In this document: in pieces, positions 39,901-52,235 of the stretch
Layout of the letters: each line of letters starts with the position of its first letter
Position numbering within the stretch: position 1 is the stretch's first letter
Source: Strigamia acuminata
Lineage: Eukaryota > Arthropoda > Chilopoda > Geophilomorpha > Linotaeniidae
DNA length: 64,000 nucleotides
Assembly: GCA_949358305.1 (NCBI GenBank)
Contig: OX442314.1
Location: forward strand, 17,787,060-17,851,059
Reading direction: 5' to 3'
Made by a program: the position numbers and the translations under genes
The notes under the pieces: model-generated
What the model was told of the DNA's origin: nothing
The model's input: the letters and a program-made list of their open reading frames with translations, nothing else
Database searches by the model: none

Positions 39901-42900
39901 ATAACTAGTCGAAAGACATGTCATAGGCTCTCGAAGACGCATGCGCGTTTACAAGTGCAGTAAAGGATGCGCGCATAAGCGTCCTAAAACACACTTGAGA
40001 CCTTAATGACTTTAATTAGGAAAAGAGTCATTTGAAAGCTCAAAATACTTAGACACAGCAGCGAACACATGAATGTGATACATTTTTTAAATGTTTTATG
40101 ATTCTCATTTTTAATTATTGTTTTTTACATTAGAGTAATAAAAATAAAGACGATTTTAAGAAAACGTGCTTTGAATAATGCGGCAAAATAGATGAATTTA
40201 AGGAAAAAGGAAAGCGAAATTGTAGGTTTGAAATTAGCTGGCATTTCCTCTTACAGTGGTAGTGAGCAATCAAGATTTCACTTACTAAATTGAAAACGAG
40301 CCTGTTTGGAAATCGGAGAATAAACCTTTGAGTTATTACGGTTCAATCAGTTGACTTTAATCACTCAGCAGTAACCAACAGACGATAAGGATGCAATCTT
40401 GAGATCTAATTGAGAAAAATTTCTGTGTCTATGGTCTATAAATGAAATTCTGCGAAATTAAGCCAACATTTTTAGCTTGCGATTAGATTTGGGAATTGAG
40501 GAAAAGTGGAAGTAAAGAGAAATGTCATTATTGTTAAATTTTTATTTTGTGCAGTTTTTGATTCGATTGGTTTGATGGAGCTAAAGAATTGTCCAACTGG
40601 GGGGCACATACAGCAGAAATAAAGAAGTATGGTAGCCGGTGACGTTGTGTGCTAACATCAGCGCAGTTTCCAACTGATGTGGCACAGAAGTTGATTGGAA
40701 AGATTTGGATGTGTGCTCAATGTCCAAGAAAAAAAAACTGACTTTGTCCATGGCTCCCCTGAGTTTGTTAAGAGTAATGACCTCAGTTTAGACAGTTGTG
40801 CGGAACGACATATTTATGTTTATTAAAATTTTATATTGAATCAAGAAGTTTGATTTACTTAGTGAAGCTTTAAACGATACACAATAAAATAAAAGAAAAA
40901 CTTATGTTGACTTTTCTAAGTTTAAATATAAATATTGATAGTAACGATATAATGAACTTTTTTTCACGCCATCGTAGCGGAAAGGTTTTTTTTTTGTTTT
41001 TTTTTTGTTTTTTTTTCTTTCTTTCTCTCGTTTGTTGTAATTTCTTACATTTTTTTAAGCTAGTTTCATTGGATGCACCGAGAGAGAGAATTCATTTGGA
41101 GAAGAAATTAAGGAAGGTTGTTGCGGCATTTATCACTTAACTTGAGGCAGGAAAAAACGCGAGCTATTTGTTAATCTGATAGCTCACATTAGTGGAAGAC
41201 GACGTAGTTTAATTGGCAAAGGGAATATAAGATGTCTTAAGAGAGAGAAAAACAATTTTTTTCATTTGTGTATTCAGGTGTAGAAAAAGAGGTTGGGAAA
41301 CTTGTGTTTAGCTGCTATTTTATCTTGCGAGATTAATTCTTTAGGTGAAGCCATCAATCTTTTAAAATACTCGGCTTAGATTTAAGATATAAGAAAAATT
41401 CCCTGCGGTGAGCTGTGGGGTAATAATACAAATATTTCTTAACAAAGAGTATACCATGTTGTGTACAATACAAGAAAGGCAATGAAAGTTAGTGCGGTTT
41501 TTGTGCAGGAATGTGTGTAAGGAAAATAAAAATGATGTACTCTCGTAAATAAACTTTTAGATTTTTATTTTCTTTTAAAAAGCTCAAATAACACTGCTCT
41601 TAAAAGATATTTGAAGCTTTGTAATATTTTTATATTTGTTTTCTACCCACTGGCAATCCGATATGACGTCAGATTTATGTTTTATGAATCAGATTGGTAT
41701 GGGATTTTTTTTTTAAAACTAAAAATAGTTGCCACGTTTAATCATTCACAAGCAATATCTTCCTTTCTCAAAAGCGTTATCCAAGTGGAAATGAGAAATG
41801 TTAGCATTGGTTTGAATTTATTTCAAAGTTTGTTCAGAAAAATGGTAGACGAAATGATAAGGAACTGACGTGATACATGGCGGAAATTGTGAGTATATAA
41901 GAAGAGAAATTGCCTCGTCTTGGAGTTTCACTTGACCTCAGCTACCCTCATGTGCTGTGTACTCTCTTAGCTGTATTTATGACTTCATTTTTGCAACACC
42001 ACCTACTTCTAGTCGGGTAGTCTGGGATTAAACCGAGGGCTCCCCATCCCGAGAGAAAAGATCTCTTCTCCCTGCACTAGATAAATACTTGGGCAATGGT
42101 GGTCTTGCGGAAAGTGGTCAGTTCGGCTTCACTGCTCAACCGATGTCTGCACATTTTGGATTACTAGATGATTTTTATACTCAATAGACTACTTTTTACA
42201 AAACTTTTGAAAAAGAATACTGAGAATAAATATATTATTTAGTTATTTAGTTATTTTTTTTATTTATTTAAAAAATAATAATAACAATTTTTAACTTGTC
42301 AGGTTAGAAGGGAAAAGAGGAAATTGCGTTATTATCCGTGATGAATTTCTTGGTGTTATCCTCGAATGCGTTTTGATAAGGTTTCTGTGCCGTCGAAAGG
42401 GTCATCTTAAAATTGTCTCACCTTTGCAATAGATACGGGGGATTTACACAGCGTCTTAGAGGTTGACCTTCTGTAGGGAGTGTTGGGAATGGTACTTGGG
42501 GGTCGTGAGGGATGACAGGTGTTCAGCGTTCCCTCGTGTCAACTTGTGATGGGATCATTAGAGCGAAGTGGTTGCCGCGCTAAACTCACTGCGTCAGCAC
42601 TAGTTGCAATTTCCCAAAGTAAGCTTCAATCCTTGCGGCGCTATGCGTCTCCTATTATGTTTAGTTTAGCGCACCTGATGTTGTGCTAGGTATTATAATA
42701 TGTGCGACCATTAGCTATTTTTTTAAAGAGTGCAAAGGGTTAATTATAATAATTGGTTGAAATTCAGTTGAGGCAATATTCATTAAGTAGATGAGATTAA
42801 ATTTGAGGCTTGACTGAATTAGATTGCAAGTTATGAGCCGCTTGTGAACTGAAGTCCAAGCGTAGGATAATTAGCACCATGTTTTTGCTCCAATTAATTT

Positions 42901-45079
42901 TAACACGAAGATGTTTTTTAATTTCAAAAAAATTAAATTGGTTTGGTCGTGTGTAGGTCTATACCTCGCAACTGTCAAGTTAATTTTTACAAATATATCT
43001 TGATTCTTGGTTTTTCGATTTCATTTTTGATAATTGTAAAAGCTTTAACATGTTATTTGTGGCGTCAATAAGTGAAGGAAGACGATAATAAAAACGTTTA
43101 TTCTTTTCTTTGAATGTTTCTATTCCAATTTAAGCAGAATGTACAAAAAGTTCTTCGATTTGAATCGTCGCACTAATCACATTTCCTACTTTTGTGGTTA
43201 GGAATTAAATTGCCGGTCGACACTACATTCAAGGTTTGAGATGTGGTAAATTTTACATACTACAGAATCATTGATTTGCTTAAGTTTTTTATAATTAGAG
43301 GAAATATTAGTTCGATGCTCGGTTAGCATTAACAATTACCAGCCAATTAACTATTTTTATTCACTTTTTTTAAAATCCAACTTTAATTGATTCACATTTA
43401 AAGGCAAATAACGTGAGTGTTGCAAATTAAGATTTCAAAATGTATATGGACTGGGATGTAAAACTGTAAGCTGAATTGGTAATTCTCTAATTTGTGAGGT
43501 AAAATTAAAGTAAAAATAAAATTATTCTAAAGAAGTAAAATATCAATTGTTCTCATCTCATCCTGTAACTTTAGAAATTATAATACTGCAGTTGAAATTC
43601 GAAACACAAATGCATCCACATTTGTTTTCTAATTTCTTTCAAGATGCTTGTCTTATCTAATGTCTTGGTCCGAATATACGTTCCACTTTGAATGAGATAG
43701 GCTTGTTTGATAGCGCCCTTAACTTAATCCAATAACTTTAGTTCGAAGCATTAATAATGCGATAAAATATGCTCATGTAACGCAGTAACGGCATTAAAGA
43801 CACATCTCTGCATCGATAAACTTTAATTTTGTTTGGAAATCAGTTTTGAGATCAAATTAACACTGCAGATTAAGTTGTTGTCTGCCATTGTATTATTCAC
43901 TATTGAGCGCAATCGCGTGTAAAAGGGGAATATCGAGCTGAGCACAAGGTGTTAATATATGTGCTTTATAACATAATGCATTGTAAATGTCCCCTTGTGC
44001 GCATGCTTAATTTGCATGCGTGCATTATTTTTGAAATACGACGCTCTTTGGACTATTGAAATGTATAAATTAATTCCACATTTGTTCTGCATCTACAAGC
44101 CCAAACAAGCGTGTCGTATTGGCTGTTGGAGAAATTGGAACTCCATACACGCTCTTCAAAAACCTTAAACTCTATATTTGATTGTTTTTCCCTTCAGAAA
44201 TAGCAAAGGAGGTCTGTTGTTGTGCAATATGCCTTCCCTTTTTTTCCTTTTACCAGTGCTTGTCTTCATTTCTTTTTATTATTCTCTGATGAACTGTTTT
44301 TATACGCGTGCTCACACGAATGAGAAGTCGACAGTGAATATAGTGCTATCATCTTGAATGCATTTACATTCCCGTAGGAGCTCATGAAAGATTCTTGATG
44401 TTACCTGGATGGGGATGCGGAAGAAGAAAAGACTCCCTCAAGAGTATCCCCTCCATCTTCAATTTTTTGTTTTGTTTTTGTAATTTTTTCTTCCGTTCTA
44501 CTCTTTATCCATTTTTCTCTTATATGACTGCGGAAGATGTTTCATTCGTGCCTTTCGAAGAGACTTTTCTCTTCTTTTTTTTCTTTCTTTCTGTTTGAAA
44601 TGGAAGCGAGGCCGAAAAAATGTTTCAGAGCACTTACAGCACAATTGTAATTTGAGTTGTTTTCGCAGAATCTCTTCAGGTGTAAATCCCTCGTGCCTTT
44701 GCAGCGTTTGCCCGAATTTTCTCATCGGGATTACTTGGTATTGTCTGCAGCCAATTAGTCGTATGACCCGTCTAAATGTTCCCAGTAGAGTTTTGTCGTT
44801 TTCGATTAATTCGGAGTTCGTCTATCGTAGCAACCAGTTATATCTTCATACTGGCTCTAATAAAATAATTTCTTCTCGCTGCTTTAAGATGTTGGAGATA
44901 ATTTTCGGCGGTTTATTTTCGTTAATAATTAATCATTCTGGATATACGGTGTAAGGAAATTAAAATTGTTTGAGATGTCTTCGAGGTTTTTCTATGCAAT
45001 AAGTAATGCTACCACAGAAAATTATGCATTAATTATTAAAATTCAGATTTTTATTTAAAAAATTAGGAAGAACTAGTAT
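36991..45079. other. intronic stretch, mostly featureless
   Basis: Apart from the hairpin at 37517-37638 this is AT-rich DNA without a supported gene. A C-richer patch at 41930-42130 and a weak tRNA-like patch at 42555-42650 stand out by composition. Pyrimidine tracts at 40985-41035 and 44460-44600 account for the hydrophobic and Phe-rich open frames there. Confidence 0.5.
37517..37638. repeat. foldback hairpin (MITE-like)
   Basis: The arms 37517-37571 and about 37588-37638 pair imperfectly, with the best core CGATAAAAGTTAGCTTGAAG against CGATAAACGTTAGCTTGAAG. The loop is about 16 bp. It has no coding capacity, and no target duplication was determined. Confidence 0.55.
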
Positions 45080-45185
45080 AGTGTATTGGGAAAGAAATTG
45101 ACTTCTTTATAAACACCACCGTTTCAAAAGACAAAGCCGTAGGAAAGTTTTAAGACTATTCTCTGTGGAATCAACACGAAAAAAT
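45080..45185 (+). repeat. diverged direct repeat, copy 1
   Basis: The core CACCACCGTTTCAAAAGACA (45114 on) is shared with the copy near 46085. Weaker similarity extends about 40 bp on either side, including GGAAAG and CTRTGGAA words. Confidence 0.45.
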
Positions 45186-45186
45186 A

Positions 45187-45213
45187 GTTAATTAATTGAT
45201 TAATTAATTAATT
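45187..45213 (+). repeat. (TTAA)n-rich run
   Basis: Alternating TTAATTAA words with one GATT interruption. This is simple sequence. Confidence 0.8.
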
Positions 45214-46051
45214 TAAATTTTTATGCAGATTCATGTAAATTCCACAACATGTAAGGCCCACCACACTAAGGGATCGCATAACAACTTCTGTTGTGAATAA
45301 ATTCAGGGAATACATTTTTTCGGATAAATAAAGGGAGGCTGCCATCTTGGAACTAAATGTGCTACTAAACAATAAACGACTAAACAATAAACATCATATT
45401 TAGGGCAAATGGCCGCCATTACTACTTCCATTGCCACTGCTACTTCCGAGTTGATTAACAATCACACAGCATGCTGCACCAAAGAAAGTAAACAAAATAC
45501 AAAGATAAAATACAATATTTTTTATTGAAAAACCTCATTGGGCATAACATAAATAAATCACATGTAATTTATAAGGTAATGTTCAGTCGGTTCGAGACAG
45601 CCGATTAGCTGTTTCGGCGCTCGCAATTGGTTTACAACCAACGAGTGATATTATATTATACCAATGGTTTTTATTGTATTTACGTTTATCTAGTTATTCT
45701 AGTAGTTTAGCGAGTAATGGCGTCTAGTAAAATAATGCAACATTTTTTCGCCATCTATTGACAAGATATAAAGTTACAGCTTGTATTTATTTGTAGATTA
45801 GTATTCGGGTGGTTTCTATGAATGTGTGAAGATAAGAAAAGTTACTGTGTATTTACCTAACTTGAATGACGTAAGTTCTTTTTCAACTAACCACTAATGT
45901 TTCTTTTTTATTTTCAATGTGATCACGAATACAATAGAGAGAAGGCCAAGCTACTGATTCTGTTTAACCTTTTCTGTAGCCTTGCAATTGTATTATTCAG
46001 TAACAAATGACTTGATTTGTTTTATTTTTTTTTCAAATTAGGAAACCGAGT

Positions 46052-46160
46052 AGTTTATCGTGACAGAATGGGCTACTTTATATGCACCACCGTTTCAAAA
46101 GATAAAACCGAATGAAAGCTTAGAATAGAAATAGCTGTTACCTATGGAAACTCAAAGAAA
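46052..46160 (+). repeat. diverged direct repeat, copy 2
   Basis: The core CACCACCGTTTCAAAAGATA (46085 on) matches copy 1 about 970 bp upstream in the same orientation. The pair could be two copies of an old interspersed repeat or the ends of a small element; the 866 bp between them has no recognisable ORF. Confidence 0.45.
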
Positions 46161-46173
46161 TAATATAATTAAA

Positions 46174-46241
46174 GAAATCTAAGAATAAATATTTCTAGAA
46201 ATCTAAGAATAAATATTTCTAGAAATCTAAGAATAGATATT
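46174..46241 (+). repeat. 24-bp tandem repeat, about 2.8 copies
   Basis: The unit starts GAAATCTAAGAATAAATATT and repeats at 46174, 46198 and 46222. The first two copies are identical; the third drifts after 17 bp. It directly follows the second copy of the diverged direct repeat. Confidence 0.9.
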
Positions 46242-46559
46242 AAAAGATATCCAAAATAAATATACAGGAGAAGAATTAAAATTCAAAATATTTTTAAAAA
46301 AATGAATTATATACACCTTAAAACGAATGAACTCAAACAAATTTTTCGTCATGAATTAAACAAATTTTCGAGGTTTTAGACGCACCTGTATCGAACGGCA
46401 TCTGGTGGTGGTTTTCAGTAAGAAAATGATGAGTATTCCAGTTGGTCTGTCCTCTATTGTGTTTGTGGTCAGAGAAGAGATCTTGTGATCTGACTTTAAT
46501 TTTCTCATAAAGATCATTTCGAATTGCGGGTTTGTTTAATCTAATACTACAAGTAGCAG

Positions 46560-46575
46560 TAGCTGCATTCAAAAA
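46560..46575 (+). repeat. solo copy of the MITE terminal sequence
   Basis: TAGCTGCATTCAAAAA matches both ends of the element at 16631-16770. No partner end was found nearby, so this may be a truncated member of the family. Confidence 0.4.
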
Positions 46576-49562
46576 ATATTTTTGTCTGGTTCATCTTCTT
46601 TAAGCCATTCTCAATTTATTTTGTGCATGTTCCCTGTTCTGTGATCTGCGTCACAACTCTCAACAGTTTTTGAAACTCACAATTTATTGAATTGAATCAT
46701 CTGTATATTCTTTTGTTTGAAATGCAGCTTATAATAAAAGTAAAAGCTACATGGCTTCTTTTGAGTCAAGGCGCTTTAAGTTAATCATGTTTTAGTTAGT
46801 TTCCACGAAACTCAAAAGTCGTAAATAAAAGTGGTAGCAAAATGTGCGCACTTTGATTCCAGACAGGTGTAATAGGGCGGAGGCAATATCGTATAGTTAT
46901 TAAGATTCGCAAAATAAAGGAGCGCGCGGTGTGAAGTGCGAATTCTATATCGTGAATCATTCGGCATTGCTGCTTGCTTATAACTACTTTAGTCTTCCCT
47001 TTTCATGTTTCCTGCTTTTTAATTACACTTATATCACCGTTTAATGTTATGAGACATAAATAAGCAACAAATTACCGTTCTGTAGGACTAGCAGCCGCAC
47101 ATTTTGGAGTGTTCAGACTCCATCTTGTTTTTATGATAATTCCTGACGCGCATGCATCTGCAGCGCCACCTCTAAAAATATGTTAATACAATCAATCATG
47201 CTAATTTTAACCTATTTGATGGCTGCCATTCTTTTCGATCCTGACTTGCATAAACTTTAATCATTTGCATCAAACAGTTATAGTTATTTTATAGAATTTA
47301 TCCAAAAAAATGTTTTTATCGAAAAGGAAAATAAACAATCGTTTAAAAAAAAAAAAAAACTCAAAATAAGATTTTTTTTGTTTATTTATTTTGAAAGAAA
47401 AATTTATATCTTTCAAGATTAAACATTAATAATGAAAAAAAACGATGATAAATCTACGTGCAGTCGAAAATTTTAATCTAAAAAGAAGAAAAGTTTTTGT
47501 ATGTTTCTTGAATAAGATGTCGTTGGTTTATTTATAATGAATGAATTCTGTGATGGATGCTTTTCATTACTGGGACGGGATTTTTCCATTTGCAGCTAAG
47601 GATTTTTCAACAGATGATCGTTTTTTATGGTAGTGATTGTCGGCTGATATAAACATGTCTTGCATTTTATGTGGGAATTGATTTCCAACTTGTTTTTACA
47701 CTATCGTGTAAAATGAACTTTTTATCACGTGATTGAAGGAACAGAGCATTGCATCATAGATATATGATAGCATTTTTGCCATATTCTCTTTCTTACTTTT
47801 ATTTTATTCTATTTTTTTTTATGAAAAAAGGAAAAACTATACTGCTGATATTTTGTTTCGTACAAATACACAAAATGTTTGAAAGTTTTAATATTGTAAA
47901 AGTTATTTCTAAATTGGCTGCGTTTCTGATGATCTAGCTGGTTACTATGGAAATTTGATCATGATCTTTTGCATACGGTGAACGATGACAAATGAAAGAA
48001 ACAATGCAATTATTGGAATTCAATACAGAAAAGTTTCTAACCGACAAATGTCAGGTGCGAATTAAGTCATTGTGTGATTGCAATTTTTTTTTGTGTAAAC
48101 CAGCTGATTATATTTTTTATGGCCGTGGCATAAAGATAGACTGAAGGGTATTGTGGTCTATATTCAATCTTAGGTAGCTCGGTTAATGATGAGCCTTGGA
48201 TATCTGGGATGGGGACTGGGGAGGATCCTGATTTATTTCTTTTCACCTTCATTAGCTACGTTAATGGACTTTTATGCCGTGAAGCGCGTGCCCTGGTGGC
48301 AATTACGAAAATAAGGAAGATTATTAAGTGTAAGTTTTCTGCGTGATTTTAGTTTTGTGATGAGTTTGTAATGATATAGAATGGGATTGCAATTTAAATG
48401 AATTTTTAACATAAATTTGCTTACGGTTACTTTGCTGTAAACCGTTGCGGTCATGGCGGCCATCTTGGGTAGTTGTTAAGCGAGCTGAGAAAATTGCACA
48501 AAATGGAAGGAATATCTGGAATAATTACTATTTTATTATGTCTAGAGGGAGTGATTACCTTCATAACTCGGTTCATCCTGCTCCCTATAGTCTGTCCATT
48601 GTAACTGCAAGTTTTCGCTTGGCACCACATTGAATGCCACACGATTCTCTTGGTTAAATAGCACTTCTTCTGGGTTAATTATATCATCTAGTTGTTCGCA
48701 GTGCGCTATCCATGACGATTCGATGGGTATATCAATTCTTCAAGCCTCTCTTCATCGCAAAGTAAATAGCATGTTGCACAACCACCAAGTGACCAAGTGT
48801 TTCAACCGAATACCTCTTTTCCTTTCTGAATTCTGACACCCGCTCAGAGTCGACAAACTAATTTTAGAAGTTAAAAATTAAAGAAAAGAATTTATGGGAA
48901 AAGCGAGACATTAAATTTAAAATTAATAAGCCAAATGCAATCAAAGCTGGTATTAAAATTTGTAGGTGTTGCTAATGATAGGAAACCACAAACTAAACTA
49001 AACTAAAATAAATCAAGTTAAATTAAATGTAATGTGGGCTTGGGGCTGCCATAAACTTATTATCTGCACTTTCAAATTCCTCCTGGTGTTCTGGTTTACC
49101 TCGATGACTCGATTCCTTTATATCCTGCTGTTGGTTTTCCGTGGTTTTCACTAATAGAAATAAGCAGGATATATTTGCAAAATAAAGGTTCTGAGATAGT
49201 GTAATTCGAGTTATCTTAGCATCCCGGAATCCTCGAAGCTAACCGGAAGTAATTTGTTGTGTGACCGGTCAGCGTGTACTGATCTTCGTGCGCCCGGTTG
49301 TAGGAAGGTTACACATGATATTGATAACCCTATTTTGGAGTGTGCATGTATATATTCTTCTAAAACTTACTTTTTAGTTCGGATAGTTTAGCAGTTTTAA
49401 TGGTGTAGTATTAAATTACCACGAGAATTCCAAGAAATAGTATATCAAAATTTATTTTTTAATTTTCATATTTAAAAGTTTGATTTTGTGGCATAATTAG
49501 TGACGCAATTTAATATTTTTTTATAATATTAACTAAAATAATTTTTTATTGTTTCTTTGCAG
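46576..49562. other. intronic stretch before the Kazal exon
   Basis: AT-rich intron with no supported + strand gene. A - strand stretch at 48542-48733 looks weakly protein-like. The last 100 bp are T-rich and end in the acceptor at 49561-49562. Confidence 0.5.
48542..48733 (-). pseudogene. possible antisense coding remnant, unrecognised
   Basis: One - strand frame is open for about 63 codons, is rich in Glu, Gln, Asp and Asn, and starts IPIESSWIAHCEQLDD before ending at a TAG at 48542. A GAAG/GTAATC donor-like site lies just before that stop. Upstream (48734-48840), protein-like words continue only in other frames, as if frameshifted. The + strand here is C-rich, opposite to the intron trend. 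No family is recognised, and chance is quite possible. Confidence 0.2.
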
Positions 49563-49775
49563 CTCCCTGTGAAAAATTGTTCTGTACCTTTGGCTCAATA
49601 TGCGTGATAGACAAAATGACGAACGAGGCATATTGCAAATGCCAAGAAACGTGTTCAGCTGTTTTTGCACCAGTTTGCGGCAGCGATGATGTAACATATT
49701 CGAGTGAATGTCAATTGCGGATGGCAAGTTGTAACCAACAGAAAAGAATTCTGGTGAAATACAAAGGATCTTGTG
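49563..49775 (+). CDS. agrin-like follistatin module exon (EGF-like plus Kazal)
   Basis: The acceptor TTTCTTTGCAG ends at 49562 and the donor GTGAGT starts at 49776. The 213-nt exon is phase 1-1, so it encodes exactly one module. Numbering from the first whole codon (49565), ten cysteines lie at residues 2, 7, 13, 24, 26, 30, 38, 49, 56 and 70. Residues 2-26 form the EGF-like half (CTFGSIC); residues 30-70 form the Kazal half with C-x7-C, PVCGSDDVTYSSEC (C-x10-C) and C-x6-C, typical of follistatin-type rather than inhibitor-type Kazal domains. Strings of such modules make up the N-terminal half of agrin, a secreted heparan-sulfate proteoglycan of basement membranes and synapses. Related modules occur in follistatin, SPARC and TMEFF proteins, so agrin is the best but not the only reading. 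Confidence 0.88.
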
Positions 49776-51711
49776 GTGAGTTCTATTTCGATTACGTTTC
49801 TTTTATATATATTTTTTTCGCTGCGTGAGCAAAGACAGGTGATTTGAAATAGCCAAAAAAAATAGAATTGCTGATATAGCGATGTCAACGTCAAATTATA
49901 AATTTGATTTCTGGTGGGGAATACGGCTTGACAGATGGTATTACCCATTCTGAAAGGTGAAGCTTAAAAACGTCAAAATTGCTGGATGTAATCTTATCAG
50001 AAAGTCACTCGATATATTGTAAAATTATGGTATTACATAATTTACTATTACTACTTTCCAAATTCGTATAACTTTAATAGGTTTGATGTTTAAATTTGAT
50101 TTGGAAATGGAAAAATTGCAAATATTGACGGTCCGTCGATGAAATTCGCGCTGAAATTGCATTTATTTATTGAGAGAATTTCGAGTTTAGAACATTTGCA
50201 CTTTTATTCCAGCAAAATCAATTTCTTTCGTATAAGAATTGCATTAGTAAAACAGTTTTATTTCAACACCTAGTTATACTATGCGTAAATAGACCCAAGG
50301 TACCCATCATCAAACTCGAACATCTTCAGCTATATACTTTTTTTCAGCTTCCAGGATGAGAACCGTTTGCATTTTGCCACCTTCATATATTTGGCTTTTT
50401 CTCTTCTTTTTGTGCTCTGATGCATCCGAGTACAGTTTCTTTTTTTTTTCTTCTTTCTCTCGCAACAATCTCCAACCACTTTCTCGAGAATTGAACTGGA
50501 AAATGGGCGCAATTTTTTTTTTCTATCTTTTTTTATCCTTTTTTTCGCTCTCTTTTTTTTCAAATATTGGTGAATGAAAGGAAGCGGATTTTTTTTTCTT
50601 CTGTTTGGTAATGATAGCGTATCAAAAATCTCGACGACGAATCAAGTGAGTTGAAATGACTGCATTTTATTCGCGTCGTCCGTTTGCCGGCAGCGCTTTT
50701 CATTTACAAAGAATGTTGTTTTTCATTCAGATAAATTGGCTTCATTTTTTGGTTAAATGATTAATTAAAAATTAATGGGGCAAGCTGTTTATGGCTTTTT
50801 TAAAAGTGATATTCAAGAAGAGAAGGAAAACGATTATTTTTGAAGAATTTAATTTTTAAAGTGGGTTGGTCTGGATTAAAAGAACTCGCTGCGTGTTTCC
50901 CTTTAATATTAAGAAATGAGCTCGTGCCCTCAACGTTGTAAAGAACGTTCTGACGAAGACGGACGACTAAAGGTTGCCTGGCTGCGACTGATAGATTCAA
51001 AAATATCAAATCGTTAAGAATTTCCTACTTAGCATTTTATATTTGTTATAAGTTATAATTTAAAATATATTTTTGTGCACAATTTTTGTACAAAATTTTG
51101 TTAAGGCGACTGGAAAGGGTTTGATATCATCAAATCATTTGATCCAATTTAGTGAAAGTTTGATTTAAAAAAATGCGGCAACATGTCTACTAATAAAAGC
51201 TGCAGTAGTAGTCCTCTGTAAATCCCTCTTTGGGAATATAGGTTGAGTTTATTTCTCTTTGGGAAGTATTTTTTTTTTTTTTTTTTTTTTTTTGGAGATG
51301 TTGCAAAGGAGCAAAGAAAATTGAGGCGCTCTTTTTGGCCTTAGGGGTGATGGAATTGGGACGCTCGGGAATAGAAGCTCAAATCCAAGAAATCGACACG
51401 TAACTTCTCTGTCTTGTTTCCACCCGCGAGGATCAGCGACTCAAAGGTTTCAGTGGTCACTACGAGTGCATCTCACTAGGGGATAGATGTTTCATTCCAA
51501 CGCGTAAATCAGAAGTGATATTCCACTTTACTTTTAGCAAGTGAATTAGTTTGTTCTGTCTATGAAGACGGCTTTGATCTTGAACGAAGGACTCTCGAGA
51601 AATATCTATATAGACAAAAAAATGTTTTAAAAACACCTGCACTCCTTTAAATCTGCTTTTGCATTTTTTAGGGTTTGTTTGAGGCCGTTAAAGAGATTCT
51701 TGGAGGTTGAA
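49776..51711. other. intron between Kazal exon and DIRS element
   Basis: AT-rich with pyrimidine-rich stretches at 50390-50600 and a T25 run at 51269-51293. No supported gene or RNA. Confidence 0.6.
51269..51293 (+). repeat. T25 homopolymer
   Basis: An uninterrupted run of 25 T about 420 bp before the DIRS element. Confidence 0.95.
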
Positions 51712-51716
51712 AATAG
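51712..51716 (+). other. terminal AATAG, left (presumed crossover site)
   Basis: AATAG begins the left end and also closes the right end (57171-57175). The ICR holds a single shared copy (CTATT, 52194-52198), which marks it as the point where the two ends join in the circle. Confidence 0.7.
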
Positions 51717-51759
51717 TAAATTTTGCAAAGTAATGAAGCAAAATATTAATTGTATGAAT

Positions 51760-51892
51760 AACAAATAAATGATGTTACTTATGGCTTGTCCAATTTAATG
51801 TACCAAAATCAGTACTTTTAAAGAAAAAAACCGTCAGGTGGCGTGCCCGATAATAGGGCTACTGCCACTACTGACCACCAGTTCAATTTTTA
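51760..51892 (-). repeat. inverted terminal repeat at the 3' end of the DIRS element
   Basis: 133 bp, identical to the reverse complement of 57028-57160 except at 51883 (T here, C in the partner reading). A further 48 bp (51712-51759) lies outside it and is unique to this end. Confidence 0.97.
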
Positions 51893-52130
51893 TAATATAT
51901 CAGACTGGTAATAAAGTTAATCATACACATGTGTTACTATTTGAAATGAAATTTATTTTATTACATTCAAATCGTACATCCAGACGAGATTCCATCCTTG
52001 ATAGCGACATTATCAATTTTCTAAATAACAAAAACAAGTTAAAATTTTTTTATAATATATGTGAATTTATCAATATATACTGTATTAACGAATCAGGGTG
52101 GGATTTCCAATCTTGGAAAGTGGGTGGGAC
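51893..52130 (-). other. 3' non-coding segment between ITR and ICR
   Basis: AT-rich DNA of 238 bp inside the element. A + strand frame of 108 codons (51838-52164) crosses ITR and ICR but has no domain and is on the wrong strand for the element. It is presumably 3' untranslated sequence. Confidence 0.6.
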
Positions 52131-52235
52131 AGTAACATCATTTATTTGTTATTCATACAATTAATATTTTGCTTCATTACTTTGCAAAATTTACTATTGT
52201 ATAACATCAACAAATAAATGATGTTACTTATGGCT
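52131..52235 (-). repeat. internal complementary region (ICR) of the DIRS element
   Basis: 52131-52198 is the exact reverse complement of the left outer end 51712-51779 (68 bp). 52194-52235 is the exact reverse complement of the right outer end 57134-57175 (42 bp). The two halves overlap by CTATT. The ICR therefore equals the fused circle junction, which is its proposed role in DIRS replication: a template that lets the two cDNA ends be completed and ligated into a circle. The recombinase stop codon (52228-52230) lies inside it. Confidence 0.97.

Larger units (their letters stand above)
144..49562 (+). other. very long intron (about 49.4 kb)
   Basis: The intron starts with a GTAAGA donor and ends with a T-rich tract and TTTCTTTGCAG acceptor before the Kazal exon. 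All open frames inside are short (mostly 60-110 codons), overlap one another on both strands and look like simple translations of low-complexity DNA. Undetected small exons cannot be excluded. The repeats found in it are listed separately. Confidence 0.55.

Noticed and set aside
44395-44954. Overlapping frames of 67, 75 and 119 codons on both strands
   Set aside because: Pyrimidine-rich DNA gives Phe/Ser/Leu-rich and Lys/Arg-rich translations; no motif and no supporting splice sites.
51838-52164. 108-codon + strand frame
   Set aside because: It crosses the DIRS ITR, untranslated segment and ICR on the strand opposite to the element's genes.
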